DNA of 64,000 nucleotides from CADCVT01 sp036389485 (GCA_036389485.1 DASVPR010000033.1:1-64000), one strand, 5' to 3'. Numbered from the stretch's first letter, positions 1 through 9,360 are shown. A program made the numbers and translations. The notes: generated by a model not told the origin, from the sequence alone.

Positions 1-694
1 TGACGCGCGCGCCCGCCTCGGTCTGCCCCTTGACGGTTCCGAGCGGCAGCACGAGCAGGAAGGCGAGCGCGACCGGCGCGAGCAACAGCCGTCGCTTGGC
101 GAGGCCGGCGACGGCGAGCAGCACGAGCGCGAGGCCGAAGACGATGAACGTGCGCCGCGTGCCGATCAGCGGGATGAACAGCAGCGCCGACGAGAACGTG
201 CCCAGCAGCGAGCCGACGGTCGAGATCGCGTACAGACGCCCGGAGACGGTCCCCGCCTGCGCGACGTCGGCGACCGCCAGGCGCAGCGCGTAGGGCGCGA
301 CCGCGCCCGAGACCAGGACGGGCGTCGCCACGAGAACCGTGACGCCGAGCAGCGAGCCGACGAACGCGCCGGCCGAGATCGAGTCCAGCGCGTCGATCGC
401 CACGCCGAGGAACGGGTCGGCCACGAACGGGACGGCGGCGAGCAGCAGCCCCGACAGCAGCACGATCCGGTACAGGCCCTCGCGCGTCGGGTTGCGGTCG
501 GCGAGGCGGCCGCCGTACCAGTAGCCGATCGACAGCGCGACGAGCACGACGCCGATCGTGTTCGCCCACACGATCGTGGACGCTCCGAACGACGGGGCGA
601 GGAGCCGGGCGGCCGCGATCTCCGCGCCCAGGATGCACGTCCCGACCACGAAGACCACCAGCCCGAGCGGGGGCGCGAAACGAGGGCGGTCCAT
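1..694 (-). CDS. Fused MFS/spermidine-synthase-like membrane protein, N-terminal part (runs off the left edge)
   Basis: Reading leftward from an ATG at 694 gives an open frame to the window edge without a stop, about 231 residues. The start reads MDRPRFAPPLGLVVFVVG, followed by a helix with GAEIAAARLLAP and then VWANTIGVVLVALSIGYWYG and GRLADR. This is the pattern of the membrane half of fused MFS/spermidine synthase proteins. About six hydrophobic helices are visible. The synthase half would lie outside the window, so whether it is a true aminopropyltransferase cannot be judged. Only 27 bp separate its start from the divergent bioA start, leaving little room for two conventional promoters and leaders. 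Confidence 0.75.
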   Translation of the reverse strand, partial: MDRPRFAPPLGLVVFVVGTCILGAEIAAARLLAPSFGASTIVWANTIGVVLVALSIGYWYGGRLADRNPTREGLYRIVLLSGLLLAAVPFVADPFLGVAIDALDSISAGAFVGSLLGVTVLVATPVLVSGAVAPYALRLAVADVAQAGTVSGRLYAISTVGSLLGTFSSALLFIPLIGTRRTFIVFGLALVLLAVAGLAKRRLLLAPVALAFLLVLPLGTVKGQTEAGARV

Positions 695-721
695 CCGTCC
701 CGCACCGTAGCGTCCCGCCCC

Positions 722-2026
722 GTGCAGCCCCTCGACACCGCCCGCCTGCGGGAGCTCGATCGCGCCGTGCTCTGGCACCCGTTCACCCAGCAGCAGGGGT
801 GGATGGACGAGGACGCGCCGATCGTCGCCCACGCCCGCGGCACCACGCTCTACGACACCGACGGGAACGCCTACATCGACGGCGTCTCGTCGCTGTGGTG
901 CACGGTCCACGGGCACCGCCACCCGGCGCTCGACGCCGCGGTCCGCCGGCAGCTCGACCAGGTGGCGCACACGACGATGCTCGGGCTGTCGCACCCCGCG
1001 GCGATCGAGCTCGGCGCCCGCCTGGTGGACCTCGCTCCTGAAGGGTTGTCGCGGGTCTTCTACTCCGACAGCGGGTCGACCGCGGTCGAGGTCGCGCTGA
1101 AGATGGCCTACCAGTGGTGGGCGCAGCGCGGCGAGTGGTGGCGCACGAAGTTCGTCTCGCTGAAGCACGCCTACCACGGGGACACGATCGGCTCGGTCAG
1201 CGTCGGCGGCATCGACCTCTTCCACGGCTGCTACCGGCCGCTCCTCTTCGAGACAGTGCAGGCGGAGCCGGGCGACATCGCGTCGATGGAGGCGCTGATC
1301 GACGAGCGCGTCGGCGCCGTCGTCGTCGAGCCGCTGGTGCAGGGCGCGGCGGGGATCCTCGTGCACCCCGAGGGCTACCTGCGCGAGGTGCGCGAGCTGT
1401 GCGACCGGCACGGGATCCTGCTCATCTGCGACGAGGTCGCGACCGGCTTCGGCCGCACGGGCACGATGTTCGCGTGCGAGCAGGAGGACGTCAGCCCCGA
1501 CTTCCTCTGTCTCGCGAAGGGGCTGACGGGCGGCTACCTGCCGCTCGCCGCGACGCTCACGACCGAGCGCGTGTACGAGGGCTTCCTCGGCGCGTTCGAG
1601 GAGCTCAGGACCTTCTTCCACGGCCACACGTACACGGGCAACCCGCTCGCGTGCGCGGCCGCGCTCGCGACGCTCGAGGTGTTCGAGAGCGAGCGCACGC
1701 TCGAGCGCCTGCAGCCGAAGATCGCGCTGCTCGCGGACCTGCTGGAGCGGGAGGTCGCGCCGCTGCCGGCGGTGCGCGAGGTCCGGCAGCGCGGGTTCAT
1801 GAGCGGCATCGAGCTCGTCGACTTCCCGCTCGAGGCGAGGATGGGCCACCAGGTCACCCTCGCCGCCCGCCGCCGGGGAGCGATCGTCCGCCCGCTCGGC
1901 GACACCGTCGTCCTCATGCCCCCGCTCGCGATCGAGGAGCCCGCGCTCCGCCGCCTCGTGAGGATCACGGGAGAGGCGATCGCGGAGGCGACGGACGTCG
2001 CCGAGAGCGTCGCGGCCGCGGCCTAG
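722..2026 (+). CDS. bioA: Adenosylmethionine-8-amino-7-oxononanoate aminotransferase (BioA)
   Basis: A 434-residue fold-type I PLP aminotransferase of class III. The N-terminal LWHPFTQQ and the SLWCTVHGHRHP stretch are typical of BioA (DAPA synthase), which transfers the SAM amino group to KAPA in biotin synthesis. PLP residues are visible: DEVATGFGRTG with Asp237, and the Schiff-base lysine in CLAKGLTGG (Lys266). Length matches the family. The start is GTG. No other biotin gene is in the window. Its stop overlaps the convergent dehydrogenase stop by 4 bp. Other class III aminotransferases are the alternative, but the N-terminal signature favours BioA. Confidence 0.9.
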   Translation: MQPLDTARLRELDRAVLWHPFTQQQGWMDEDAPIVAHARGTTLYDTDGNAYIDGVSSLWCTVHGHRHPALDAAVRRQLDQVAHTTMLGLSHPAAIELGARLVDLAPEGLSRVFYSDSGSTAVEVALKMAYQWWAQRGEWWRTKFVSLKHAYHGDTIGSVSVGGIDLFHGCYRPLLFETVQAEPGDIASMEALIDERVGAVVVEPLVQGAAGILVHPEGYLREVRELCDRHGILLICDEVATGFGRTGTMFACEQEDVSPDFLCLAKGLTGGYLPLAATLTTERVYEGFLGAFEELRTFFHGHTYTGNPLACAAALATLEVFESERTLERLQPKIALLADLLEREVAPLPAVREVRQRGFMSGIELVDFPLEARMGHQVTLAARRRGAIVRPLGDTVVLMPPLAIEEPALRRLVRITGEAIAEATDVAESVAAAA

Positions 2027-2757
2027 CGGGCCGTCCAGCCGAGGTCCATCGGGATCGCGGCGCCGGTGAACGCGCGGCCTCCCGGGCCGAGGAGGAAGGC
2101 GACCGTCCCGGCGACCTCGTCCGGCTCGATCAGCCGCTTCACCGCGTGCGGGGCGAGGATGACGTCCTCGAGGACGCGCTCGCGCGGGACGCCGTTGGCT
2201 CGCGCCTGGTCGTCGACCTGGCCCTCGACGAGCGGCGTCCTCACGAACCCGGGGCAGACCGCCGTCGCCCGGATCCCGGTCTCGGCGCCCTCGAGCGCGA
2301 GCGTCTTGACGAGGCCGAGGACGCCGTGCTTCGCCGAGACGTAGCCGGCCTTGAACGGCGACGCGACGAGGCCGTGCACCGACGCGACGACGACGATCGC
2401 GCCGCCGCGTTCCTGCAGCGCCGGCCACGCGTACTTCGCGAGCAGGAACGGGCTCGTCAGGAGCACGCCGAGCAGGCCGTCCCACGCGTCCTCGTCGAAC
2501 TCGGCCACCGGCGCGACGTGCTGGAAGCCGGCGTTCGCGACGATCGCGTCCAGGCGGCCGAAGCGGTCGAGGGCGGCGTCCACAGCGGCGCGGTTGCCCT
2601 CGCGCGTCGTCAGGTCGCACTCGACCGCGACGCCCGGCCCATCGGCGTCCGGCCGCAGGTCCGCGGCGACGACGTCCCACCCGTCGCCCTCCAGGCGCGC
2701 GGCGATGGCCCAGCCGATGCCGGAGGCCGCGCCGGTGACGACCGCGACCGGGCTCAT
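2023..2757 (-). CDS. SDR-family dehydrogenase, 3-hydroxybutyrate dehydrogenase-like
   Basis: A 244-residue classical short-chain dehydrogenase. TGAASGIG near the N-terminus binds NAD(P), NAG follows near residue 76, and the catalytic Ser (VASVHGLVASPFKAGY) and YxxxK (YVSAKHG) are intact. SVHGLVASPFK, the VCPGFVRTPLVEGQ loop and the C-terminal DLGWTAR resemble D-3-hydroxybutyrate dehydrogenase (BdhA), which interconverts 3-hydroxybutyrate and acetoacetate with NAD. It lies 55 bp downstream of a secreted hydroxybutyrate-oligomer-hydrolase-like esterase on the same strand, which supports that substrate. A generic SDR is the alternative. Confidence 0.8.
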   Translation of the reverse strand: MSPVAVVTGAASGIGWAIAARLEGDGWDVVAADLRPDADGPGVAVECDLTTREGNRAAVDAALDRFGRLDAIVANAGFQHVAPVAEFDEDAWDGLLGVLLTSPFLLAKYAWPALQERGGAIVVVASVHGLVASPFKAGYVSAKHGVLGLVKTLALEGAETGIRATAVCPGFVRTPLVEGQVDDQARANGVPRERVLEDVILAPHAVKRLIEPDEVAGTVAFLLGPGGRAFTGAAIPMDLGWTAR

Positions 2758-2812
2758 CCCGCCCGCCGGCGGCGGAGGGGCGCGGTGGAGGGGGCCGCTC
2801 CGCGCATCCCGC

Positions 2813-4618
2813 TCACACCGCGCGGACGCGCCGGACGGACGCGCTGATCGGCGCCATCGTCGAGTTGCCCTCGAACCTGGCGACCACGCGCAACACCCCT
2901 CGGCCGAGGCGGCGGCGCGCGCGGAACGTCACCGCCGAGCGGAACGTGCAGTCGTTGCGCAGGCGAACCCGTCGCGTGGAGATCGTCCGCCCGCCGGCCT
3001 TGATCTGCACCGAGACGACGCCCTCGCCGCAGCCGTAGTCGGCGGTGACGAAGGACGGCAGGAGCAGCCGCCCGCGGGCGGTGAAGCGGTAGGGCGCACG
3101 GACGTCGACGCGGGGCCTGACCCGGAGGGACAGTCCCCGCGCGCGAGCGCGCCCGGTGCGCGCCGGCGTCGCCGACGCGGCCGCCGCGCCGACCGGCGGC
3201 GCGTACGACGCGGCCTCGCCCGCCGGCTCGGTGGGCGCCTCGCGGCCGCCGCCGCCCGGGATCGTGCACTCGTTCACGACGTCGCCGCGCGACGGCCGCG
3301 CGATCGTCTGCGAGGGCGGCGGCGCCTCGCCCTGCTCGACCCAGCGCTCCATGGCCAGGAAGGCCGCGCGGTAGCAGGGCAGGATCGGCCGTAGGCGGTC
3401 CGGGTAATCGGCCGCGAGCGAGTCGACGTGCGTGCCCTGGTCGACGACGTAGTACCGATGCATGTCGCCGAGCCCCGCGGCGCGCACCTTCTCCACCCAC
3501 GCGGTGGTGTCGCGGATCGGCAGCAGCGAATCGAGCGTGCCGTGCAGGGTCAACACCGGCTTGCCGATGCGCCCCGTCAGCGACGCCTTCGCGATCGCGT
3601 CGCGCACCGGCTGCCCCCGCGTGGAGTAGTCGTAGTCGGCGTCGCACATCGGCGTGCCCGACTGGCAGAACGGGATGCCCGCCGACAGGCCGCCGTCGTA
3701 CTCCGGGTCGAGCTCCTCGCGGTACGTGCGCTGCGTCAGGTCCCAGTAGACGGCGTAGTGGTACTCCCAGAGGAACTCCGAGCCGGGGGCCCACCCCGCC
3801 TCGAGCATCTTCTGGTGCGCCTCCTCGTCGCCCGCCCGGTAGCGCGGGAAGTACTTGATCGCCGGCGGCAGGGACCAGAAGAGGTTCGGCCCCACGGGAT
3901 CCATGTACGTCCCCTCCCAGTCGACGCCGCCGTCGTACAGGTCCGGCCGGTTCTCGATCTGCCACCGCGTCAGGTAGCCGCCGTTCGAGATCCCGCTTAT
4001 GTACGTGCGCGAGGGCGCGCGCCCGTACTTCTGCTCCACGACCGCCTTCGCCGCCAGCGTCAGCTCCGTCACGCGGCGGTGCCACTCGGCGAGCGCGTCC
4101 CCCGGCGCGTCGCCGTCGTTGTAGAAGCTCGTCCCGGTGTTGCCCTTGTCGGTGGACGCGAACGCGTAGCCGCGGTCGATCAGCCAGTCGCTGAGGATGA
4201 AGTCGTTGGCGTACTGCCGGCGCACGCCGGGCGCGCCAGTCACGACGAGCTTGCCGTTCCACTCGTCCGGCAGCCGGATCACGTACTGGGAGTCGTGGTT
4301 GCGCCCCTGCCAGGAGTTCGTGGTCGAGTCGTCGGGGAAGTAGCCCTCGACCTGCAGCCCGGGGATCCCGGTCGGGTTGCGGGTGTCGCGGTGGTGCAGC
4401 GTGGCCCAGTCGCTGCGGTCGGTCCGCCCGTTCGTCTGCGCGGTCGCCGTCGAGAGGTCGTCCTCGCAGTAGAGCTCCTGCGTCTCGGCGCCCGGGACCT
4501 TCACCCGCTCCTGCCCCGCGCACTCCGCGGCACGCGCGGCCGGCGGCCACCACACCAGCCCAGCGGCGACCGCGGCGGCGACAAGACACGTTCCCCTGCC
4601 CACGTCCCCCAGCGTCAC
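2813..4618 (-). CDS. Secreted tannase/feruloyl-esterase-like alpha/beta hydrolase, probable 3-hydroxybutyrate oligomer hydrolase
   Basis: A 601-residue exported hydrolase. Residues 1-30 form a signal peptide ending in PPAARAAE. The nucleophile elbow is GISNGG (Ser211) after RTYI; the likely acid is in LHGTLDSLLPI and the histidine in DQGTHVDSL. The block with LPDEWNGKLVVTG and TDKGNTG belongs to the tannase / 3HB-oligomer-hydrolase group. From about residue 490 there is a separate beta-rich C-terminal domain with paired cysteines, common in secreted proteins of this lineage. The start is GTG. The next gene downstream is a 3-hydroxybutyrate dehydrogenase, so the pair would hydrolyse PHB oligomers and oxidise the monomer. 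The substrate is inferred; an aromatic ester remains possible. Confidence 0.75.
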   Translation of the reverse strand: MTLGDVGRGTCLVAAAVAAGLVWWPPAARAAECAGQERVKVPGAETQELYCEDDLSTATAQTNGRTDRSDWATLHHRDTRNPTGIPGLQVEGYFPDDSTTNSWQGRNHDSQYVIRLPDEWNGKLVVTGAPGVRRQYANDFILSDWLIDRGYAFASTDKGNTGTSFYNDGDAPGDALAEWHRRVTELTLAAKAVVEQKYGRAPSRTYISGISNGGYLTRWQIENRPDLYDGGVDWEGTYMDPVGPNLFWSLPPAIKYFPRYRAGDEEAHQKMLEAGWAPGSEFLWEYHYAVYWDLTQRTYREELDPEYDGGLSAGIPFCQSGTPMCDADYDYSTRGQPVRDAIAKASLTGRIGKPVLTLHGTLDSLLPIRDTTAWVEKVRAAGLGDMHRYYVVDQGTHVDSLAADYPDRLRPILPCYRAAFLAMERWVEQGEAPPPSQTIARPSRGDVVNECTIPGGGGREAPTEPAGEAASYAPPVGAAAASATPARTGRARARGLSLRVRPRVDVRAPYRFTARGRLLLPSFVTADYGCGEGVVSVQIKAGGRTISTRRVRLRNDCTFRSAVTFRARRRLGRGVLRVVARFEGNSTMAPISASVRRVRAV

Positions 4619-4681
4619 GCAGAAGCACGCACGCGTCCATGCCGGAATCCGAGAAATCCGGACCCGCCCCTTTGTGGGCGA

Positions 4682-5980
4682 TCACGACGGGCAGCTGAGC
4701 TCGGTCAGCTTCAGCCCGAGCAGGAGCAGCAGCAGGTCGTCCGGGTCGTACGGGTCGCGACCGGAGAGGTCCTTCACCCGCTTGAGGCGGTAGACGACGG
4801 TGTTGGGATGGACGCTCAGCGCCTCGGCGCTTCGCGTGAGGTTGAAGCCGGAGTCGAGGTAGACGCGCAGCGTCTTGACGAGGTCGCCCTGGCGGTCGCG
4901 GTCGTAGGCGACGAGCGGGCGGATCGTCTGGTCGAGGATCCGGTCGCCGTGCGGGCTGGAGCGCACCATGTGGTCGATCAGCACGTCGTTGAACGCGACC
5001 GCCCGGCCGCGGATGCCCGCCCCGAGCGCGATCTCGACCGCGTCGCGCGCCTCCGCGTACGCGACCGCGATCGCCGCCATCCCGGCGTGCCAGCTGCTGA
5101 AGCCGATCGCGACGTCGTCGTCGAGCTCGCCGGCGAGCGCGTCGCACTCCTGCTTGATCTGCTCGAGCTCGGTGGCCTGCGAGGCGGGGTACAGCGCGAC
5201 GACCTCGCCCTGCCGCATCCCGACGAGCAGCGTGCCGGCGGGCGGCCGCAGGCGCGAGCGCGCCTCCTCGACCAGCCGCCGCAGCGCGATCCGCGTCGTC
5301 AGCGGCAGCTCGGTGTGCTCGTCGCCGCCGACGTCCGCGCCCCGCATGAGCACGACGACGTAGCTCTCGCCGAGCCGGACCCGCAGCGTCCGGGCCAGCC
5401 GGCGGATCCGCTCGGAGTCGCCGTGCCCGGCGATCAGCGCGTCGAGCAGGTCGCGACGCAGCACGGCGCGGTCGCTCGACGCCCCCTGCGCCTCGGCCGA
5501 GTACGACGCCGCCACGTACGTCGAGAGGTCGTCGACGAAGCGCATCACGTGGCCCGCGACCTCGAGCGCCGCCTCGCGCTCGGCGGGCGCCTCCACGTCG
5601 GCGAGCGCGAGCACACGGTCCCACACCTCCTGCCCGAGGATCCGCACCGCGTGCAGGAACGACTCCATCGGGATCCCCTGGTGCACGCGCCGCGCGGCGG
5701 CCGACCGCACGCGGTCGAACGCGGCGTCCGGCGGCGGCTCGCCGCTGCGGATCGCCTCGATCAGCGACCCGAGGAGCCCGTGGGTCACGCCGTAGACCTC
5801 GTCGCGCAGGAACGACTCGCCGGCGAGCTGGTAGTCGACGATCTCGGAGCGGTAGCGCTCGATCATCCGCGACGCCATCGCGTCCCGCGCCTCCTCGAGG
5901 CGCGTGGCGATCGAGCAGATGGCGGCGCGGTCGTCACCCCGCGCGGCGCCCGGCCGCTGCCGCTGACCCACTGCGGACAC
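4682..5980 (-). CDS. PucR/CdaR-type transcriptional regulator
   Basis: A 432-residue cytoplasmic regulator. The C-terminal 60 residues contain the PucR-type helix-turn-helix: YLDSGFNLTRSAEALSVHPN then TVVYRLKRVKDLSG. The middle (about 170-340) is a GGDEF-like diguanylate-cyclase-related domain of the CdaR/PucR kind, and the N-terminal half is helical. Such proteins activate catabolic operons in response to small organic acids or purines. It lies between the Liv importer and the hydroxybutyrate genes, all on one strand, so it may control either set; the sequence does not decide which. The start at 5980 is the most upstream plausible one; shorter starts are possible. Confidence 0.8.
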   Translation of the reverse strand: MSAVGQRQRPGAARGDDRAAICSIATRLEEARDAMASRMIERYRSEIVDYQLAGESFLRDEVYGVTHGLLGSLIEAIRSGEPPPDAAFDRVRSAAARRVHQGIPMESFLHAVRILGQEVWDRVLALADVEAPAEREAALEVAGHVMRFVDDLSTYVAASYSAEAQGASSDRAVLRRDLLDALIAGHGDSERIRRLARTLRVRLGESYVVVLMRGADVGGDEHTELPLTTRIALRRLVEEARSRLRPPAGTLLVGMRQGEVVALYPASQATELEQIKQECDALAGELDDDVAIGFSSWHAGMAAIAVAYAEARDAVEIALGAGIRGRAVAFNDVLIDHMVRSSPHGDRILDQTIRPLVAYDRDRQGDLVKTLRVYLDSGFNLTRSAEALSVHPNTVVYRLKRVKDLSGRDPYDPDDLLLLLLGLKLTELSCPS

Positions 5981-5999
5981 GGCCGGGAATACAACCGCA

Positions 6000-6040
6000 C
6001 CGCCCGGGCGGGCGCGCCGGTGAGCGCGCCGCCCGGGCGG
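6000..6040 (-). terminator. GC-rich hairpin after the Liv substrate-binding gene
   Basis: An inverted repeat with 17-18 nt arms (CCGCCCGGGCGGGCGCGC against GCGCGCCGCCCGGGCGG, one bulged base) and a 6-nt loop CGGTGA. It lies just past the stop of the substrate-binding gene at 6055. On the minus strand it is followed by a modest T-containing stretch rather than a clean U-run, so it may be an intrinsic terminator or an mRNA-stabilising hairpin. It also separates the Liv operon from the PucR gene. Confidence 0.6.
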
Positions 6041-6054
6041 GCGGACCGGCTTCC

Positions 6055-7320
6055 CTACGACTCCGGCGTCTGGAAGCTCTCGGCGTTCGGCGACGTGTAC
6101 GGCTCCGGGTCGGCCTTGATGCCGCCCTCGACCGAGCTGTCGACCTGCCCGACGTACACCGACCGGCCGGACGACTGGCCGATCTTCGTGAAGTCGAGCG
6201 TGCCCGCGATCAGGCCGCCGGTGTCGAGCGCGTCCAGGCTGCGGAACGCCTTGACGATCCCCTCACGGGACAGGTCCTTGTTCTCGCACGCCTTCTCGAG
6301 CACGGCCTTGGTGACCGCGCCCTCCGAGTAGCCGAAGATCGCGGCCGCCTGCGGCAGCTCCTTCGGGTAGGCCTCCTTGTACGCCGCGGCGGCCTCCTCG
6401 ACGGCGCCCTGCTTCAGGCCGAACGGCGCGCCCGACGCGAACACGGTGAGGTTCTTCTCGAGCGCCTTCTTGGCCGGCGTCTCGAGCAGCGTGACCGAGA
6501 AGACCGGGCCGTTGCCGCCGATCGGGACGTCGAGCCCCTGCGCGGCCGCGACGCCCACGAGCGACGCCGTCTGCCCCGGCGCGACCGTCAGCCAGATCGC
6601 GTCGACCTTCTCGCGGCGGAACTTCGAGACCGCCGCGGTCATGTCCTCGTCGGTCGCCTTGATCTTCTGCTCGACGATCTCGAGGTCGTTGAGCTTGGCC
6701 GCGGCCTTGACGCCCGCGAAGCCGCCCTCGCCGTAGTCGCCCTCGAAGTAGAGCGCGCCGATCTTGCCGCCCTTCTTCAGCCCCTTGTTCTCGATCATCC
6801 AGTCGATGCCGTTGATCGCCTCGAGGTCGTAGGCGGCGCCGAGGATCGCGAAGTTCTGGGCCTTCAGCAGCGTCGGCGGCCAGGCGGCGAGGACGGTGAG
6901 CATGTTGTCGCGGCCGAGCTGCGGCCCGAGCGCGGCGGCGATCGGCGACCCGACCATCTGGCCGATCGCGGCGATGTCGGGCGCGATATCGCGGTACTGC
7001 GAGACCGCGGTCTGCGGGTCGTAGCCATGGTCCTTGACGACCAGCTTGATCTTGCGGCCGCAGACGCCGCCCTGCGCGTTCTGACCGTCCCAGTAGACCT
7101 TCTGGCCCTGCGTGATGGCCTTGCCGAGCACGCCGAAGACGCCGGTGAGGTCGGTCATCTCGCCGATCGTGATCTGCTTCTCGGTGACCCCCGGCCCGCC
7201 CTTCACGCCGCCGGACTCGCCACCGCCTCCGTCGTCGTCGCTCTTGCCGCAGGCGGCGAGCGCGAGCGCCGCGACGACGGCGGCAACGGCCGCCAGGACC
7301 CTCACGAAGTGACCTCTCAT
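6055..7320 (-). CDS. Branched-chain amino acid ABC transporter substrate-binding lipoprotein (LivK-like)
   Basis: A 421-residue exported lipoprotein. The start is the ATG at 7320, preceded by AAGGAG eight nt upstream and overlapping the livM stop as ATGA. Residues 1-24 are a lipoprotein signal with lipobox LAAC (Cys24), then a Gly/Asp linker. The mature part begins ITIGEMTDLTGVFGVLG and continues with the type I periplasmic-binding fold (Peripla_BP_6). It should deliver its ligand to LivH/LivM, encoded directly upstream. Ligands in this family include Leu/Ile/Val, other amino acids, amides and aromatic acids; the sequence does not show which. It is the last gene of the operon and is followed by a strong hairpin. 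Confidence 0.9.
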   Translation of the reverse strand: MRGHFVRVLAAVAAVVAALALAACGKSDDDGGGGESGGVKGGPGVTEKQITIGEMTDLTGVFGVLGKAITQGQKVYWDGQNAQGGVCGRKIKLVVKDHGYDPQTAVSQYRDIAPDIAAIGQMVGSPIAAALGPQLGRDNMLTVLAAWPPTLLKAQNFAILGAAYDLEAINGIDWMIENKGLKKGGKIGALYFEGDYGEGGFAGVKAAAKLNDLEIVEQKIKATDEDMTAAVSKFRREKVDAIWLTVAPGQTASLVGVAAAQGLDVPIGGNGPVFSVTLLETPAKKALEKNLTVFASGAPFGLKQGAVEEAAAAYKEAYPKELPQAAAIFGYSEGAVTKAVLEKACENKDLSREGIVKAFRSLDALDTGGLIAGTLDFTKIGQSSGRSVYVGQVDSSVEGGIKADPEPYTSPNAESFQTPES

Positions 7321-8477
7321 GGAGCAGTCTCCTTGACCTCGGTTGAACGCAATGGCGGCAGTTCCTCGGCTGCGGGCGGCGGTTCCTCGCCGGCGGGCGG
7401 GCGCCCGCGGCGTCGCCGGACGCGGCTCAGGCGGCGGCGCAGCCCGGCCAGCCCGCCGGGCAGGTACAGCAGCACGGCGATGATCGCCGCGCCGTACGCG
7501 AAGCGGGCGGCCTGCGACGGCGTTACGCCGTCCTCGCCCGCCTCGGCGAGCAGCGGCAGCGAGTCGCTGTACTTCTCGAGCACGCGCGGCAGCAGGCTCA
7601 CGAAGACGGCGCCGACGATCGCCCCGCCGACGGAGCCGAGCCCGCCGATGACGACCATCACCAGGTACTCGACGGACAGCACGAACCCGAAGCTGTTCGG
7701 CACGATCCGCGCGAACGCGAGCGCGAGCAGCACGCCGGCCAGCCCGGCGTACATCGACGAGACCGTGAACGCCGCGGCCTTGTACCGGGTGACGTCGACG
7801 CCCATGACGCTCGCGGCGACCTCGTGGTCGCGCACGATCTCCAGCGCCCGGCCCGGCCGGCCGCGGACGAGGTTGCGCGCGAACCACCACGACACCGCCA
7901 CCAGGACGAGCCCGAGGTACCAGAGCTTCTCGAGCTCGGTGAACGTGACGCCGGCGATCGTGATCTCCGGGTCCGTTGCCGTGAAGGAGAAGCCGAGGAC
8001 GCTGAACGGCTCGGCGTCGCGGCCGTTGAAGCCGCCGGTCAGGTCGGTGGCGTTGAAGAGGATGTGCTGGCCGATGAAGACGAGGCCGATCGACGCGATG
8101 CCGAGGTAGATGCCGCGCAGACGGCCCGCGATCGGGCTGAACAGCGCGCCGCAGAGGCCCGCGAGCAGCACGGCGAGGACGAGCGCGATCACCGGCGGCA
8201 GCCCGAGGCCGGCGGTGGACTGGATCCCGAGCGTCTCGCCCCCGGCGAAGTAGCAGTAGCCGTACGCGCCGACGGCGACGAAGAACGCGTGCGCGAGCGA
8301 CAGCTGCCCGGTCGTGCCGACGAGGATCGTCAGGCCGATCGCGCCGATCGCCGCGGCCATCGCGAACAGGCCGGTCTGCATCCAGAAGCGCTCGAGGAAC
8401 AGCGGCGTCAGCAGCAGCACCACCCACAGGGCGAGCCACCCCGCCTTCCCGCGCAGCCCGGCGACGCGCTCAGACAC
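7317..8477 (-). CDS. livM: Branched-chain amino acid ABC transporter permease LivM
   Basis: A 386-residue permease with about 8-10 membrane helices. The conserved stretches GTTGQLSLAHAFFVAVGAYG and VIGGLGSVGGAIVGAVF identify the LivM subfamily. It pairs with LivH to form the membrane channel. The start is a GTG overlapping the livH stop by 8 bp, and its stop overlaps the livK start (ATGA), so translation is coupled. The cytoplasmic C-terminus is a basic and Pro/Glu-rich tail of about 45 residues, somewhat longer than usual. Confidence 0.9.
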   Translation of the reverse strand: MSERVAGLRGKAGWLALWVVLLLTPLFLERFWMQTGLFAMAAAIGAIGLTILVGTTGQLSLAHAFFVAVGAYGYCYFAGGETLGIQSTAGLGLPPVIALVLAVLLAGLCGALFSPIAGRLRGIYLGIASIGLVFIGQHILFNATDLTGGFNGRDAEPFSVLGFSFTATDPEITIAGVTFTELEKLWYLGLVLVAVSWWFARNLVRGRPGRALEIVRDHEVAASVMGVDVTRYKAAAFTVSSMYAGLAGVLLALAFARIVPNSFGFVLSVEYLVMVVIGGLGSVGGAIVGAVFVSLLPRVLEKYSDSLPLLAEAGEDGVTPSQAARFAYGAAIIAVLLYLPGGLAGLRRRLSRVRRRRGRPPAGEEPPPAAEELPPLRSTEVKETAP

Positions 8478-9356
8478 GCGTCAGCTCCCGCGTGCCGAAC
8501 AGCCCCGACGGCCGCCACAGCAGGACGAGCACCATCACGAAGTACGGCGTGACCTCGCTCAGCCCGCGGCCGAGGAACGCGACGTCGCTCTGGTAGCCCG
8601 CGGTCAGGCTGACGACGACGCCGATGATCAGCCCGCCGACCACCGCGCCCTGGATCGAATCGAGCCCGCCGAGGATCGCCGCCGGGAAGGCCGCGAGCGC
8701 CGCGATCGTCACGCCCTGGTCGACGCCGGGCGTCGGGAACGTCGTGAGGAAGATGCCGCCGACCGCCGCGAGCGCGCCCGCCGACGCCCACGCGCTCGCG
8801 GACACGCGGTTCAGCCGGATGCCCATGAGCGCCGCCGCGCGGTGGTCCTCCGCCGCCGAGCGCATCGCGATCCCGTAGTCGGTGAACTTGTGCAGCGCCC
8901 AGAACCCCGTGAGCACGAGGATCGCGACGACCGCCGCCGCCACGCGCGCGGTGGGGATCGCGAAGTCGAAGAGGTGCACGACGTCGCTGCCCCACGGGTC
9001 GCCGATCGAGAGCGCGTCGCTGCCGATCTCGCGGATCAGCTCGGTGACCAGGATGATGTCGACGCCGATCGTGATGATCGAGAGCGTGTCGACCGACACG
9101 CCGCGCAGGCGGCGCAGGATGACGAAGTAGACGATCCCGCCGAAGAGCGCCGCGGCGGCGATGCCGACGAGCGCGGCGGGCACGAACCCGAGGTCCTTGT
9201 GCGTGCGCGCGATGACGTAGGCGCCGAGCAGCACGATCGAGCCGTGCGCGAAGTTCACGGCGTGCGAGGCCTTGAAGATCATCACGAAGCCGAGCGCCAC
9301 GAGGGCGTAGACGAAGCCGAGCGAGATCCCGCTCAGCAACAGCTCGACGAACTGGT

Positions 9357-9360
<4 letters not shown>
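8470..9360 (-). CDS. livH: Branched-chain amino acid ABC transporter permease LivH
   Basis: A 296-residue integral membrane permease starting VNQFVELLLSGISLGFVYAL, typical of LivH, with GFVMIFKASHAVNFAHG (the N-F-A-H-G permease motif) and AFPAAILGGLDSIQGAVVGG. Length and helix pattern match the family. The GTG start overlaps the stop of the fused ATPase gene (GTGA), and its own stop lies inside the start of livM. It forms the importer with LivM, the fused ATPase and the lipoprotein. Confidence 0.9.

Noticed and set aside
2754..6331. Long Arg-rich open frames on both strands over the esterase and PucR genes
   Set aside because: They have low-complexity composition and no motifs, while the esterase and PucR frames have signal peptide, active-site and HTH motifs.
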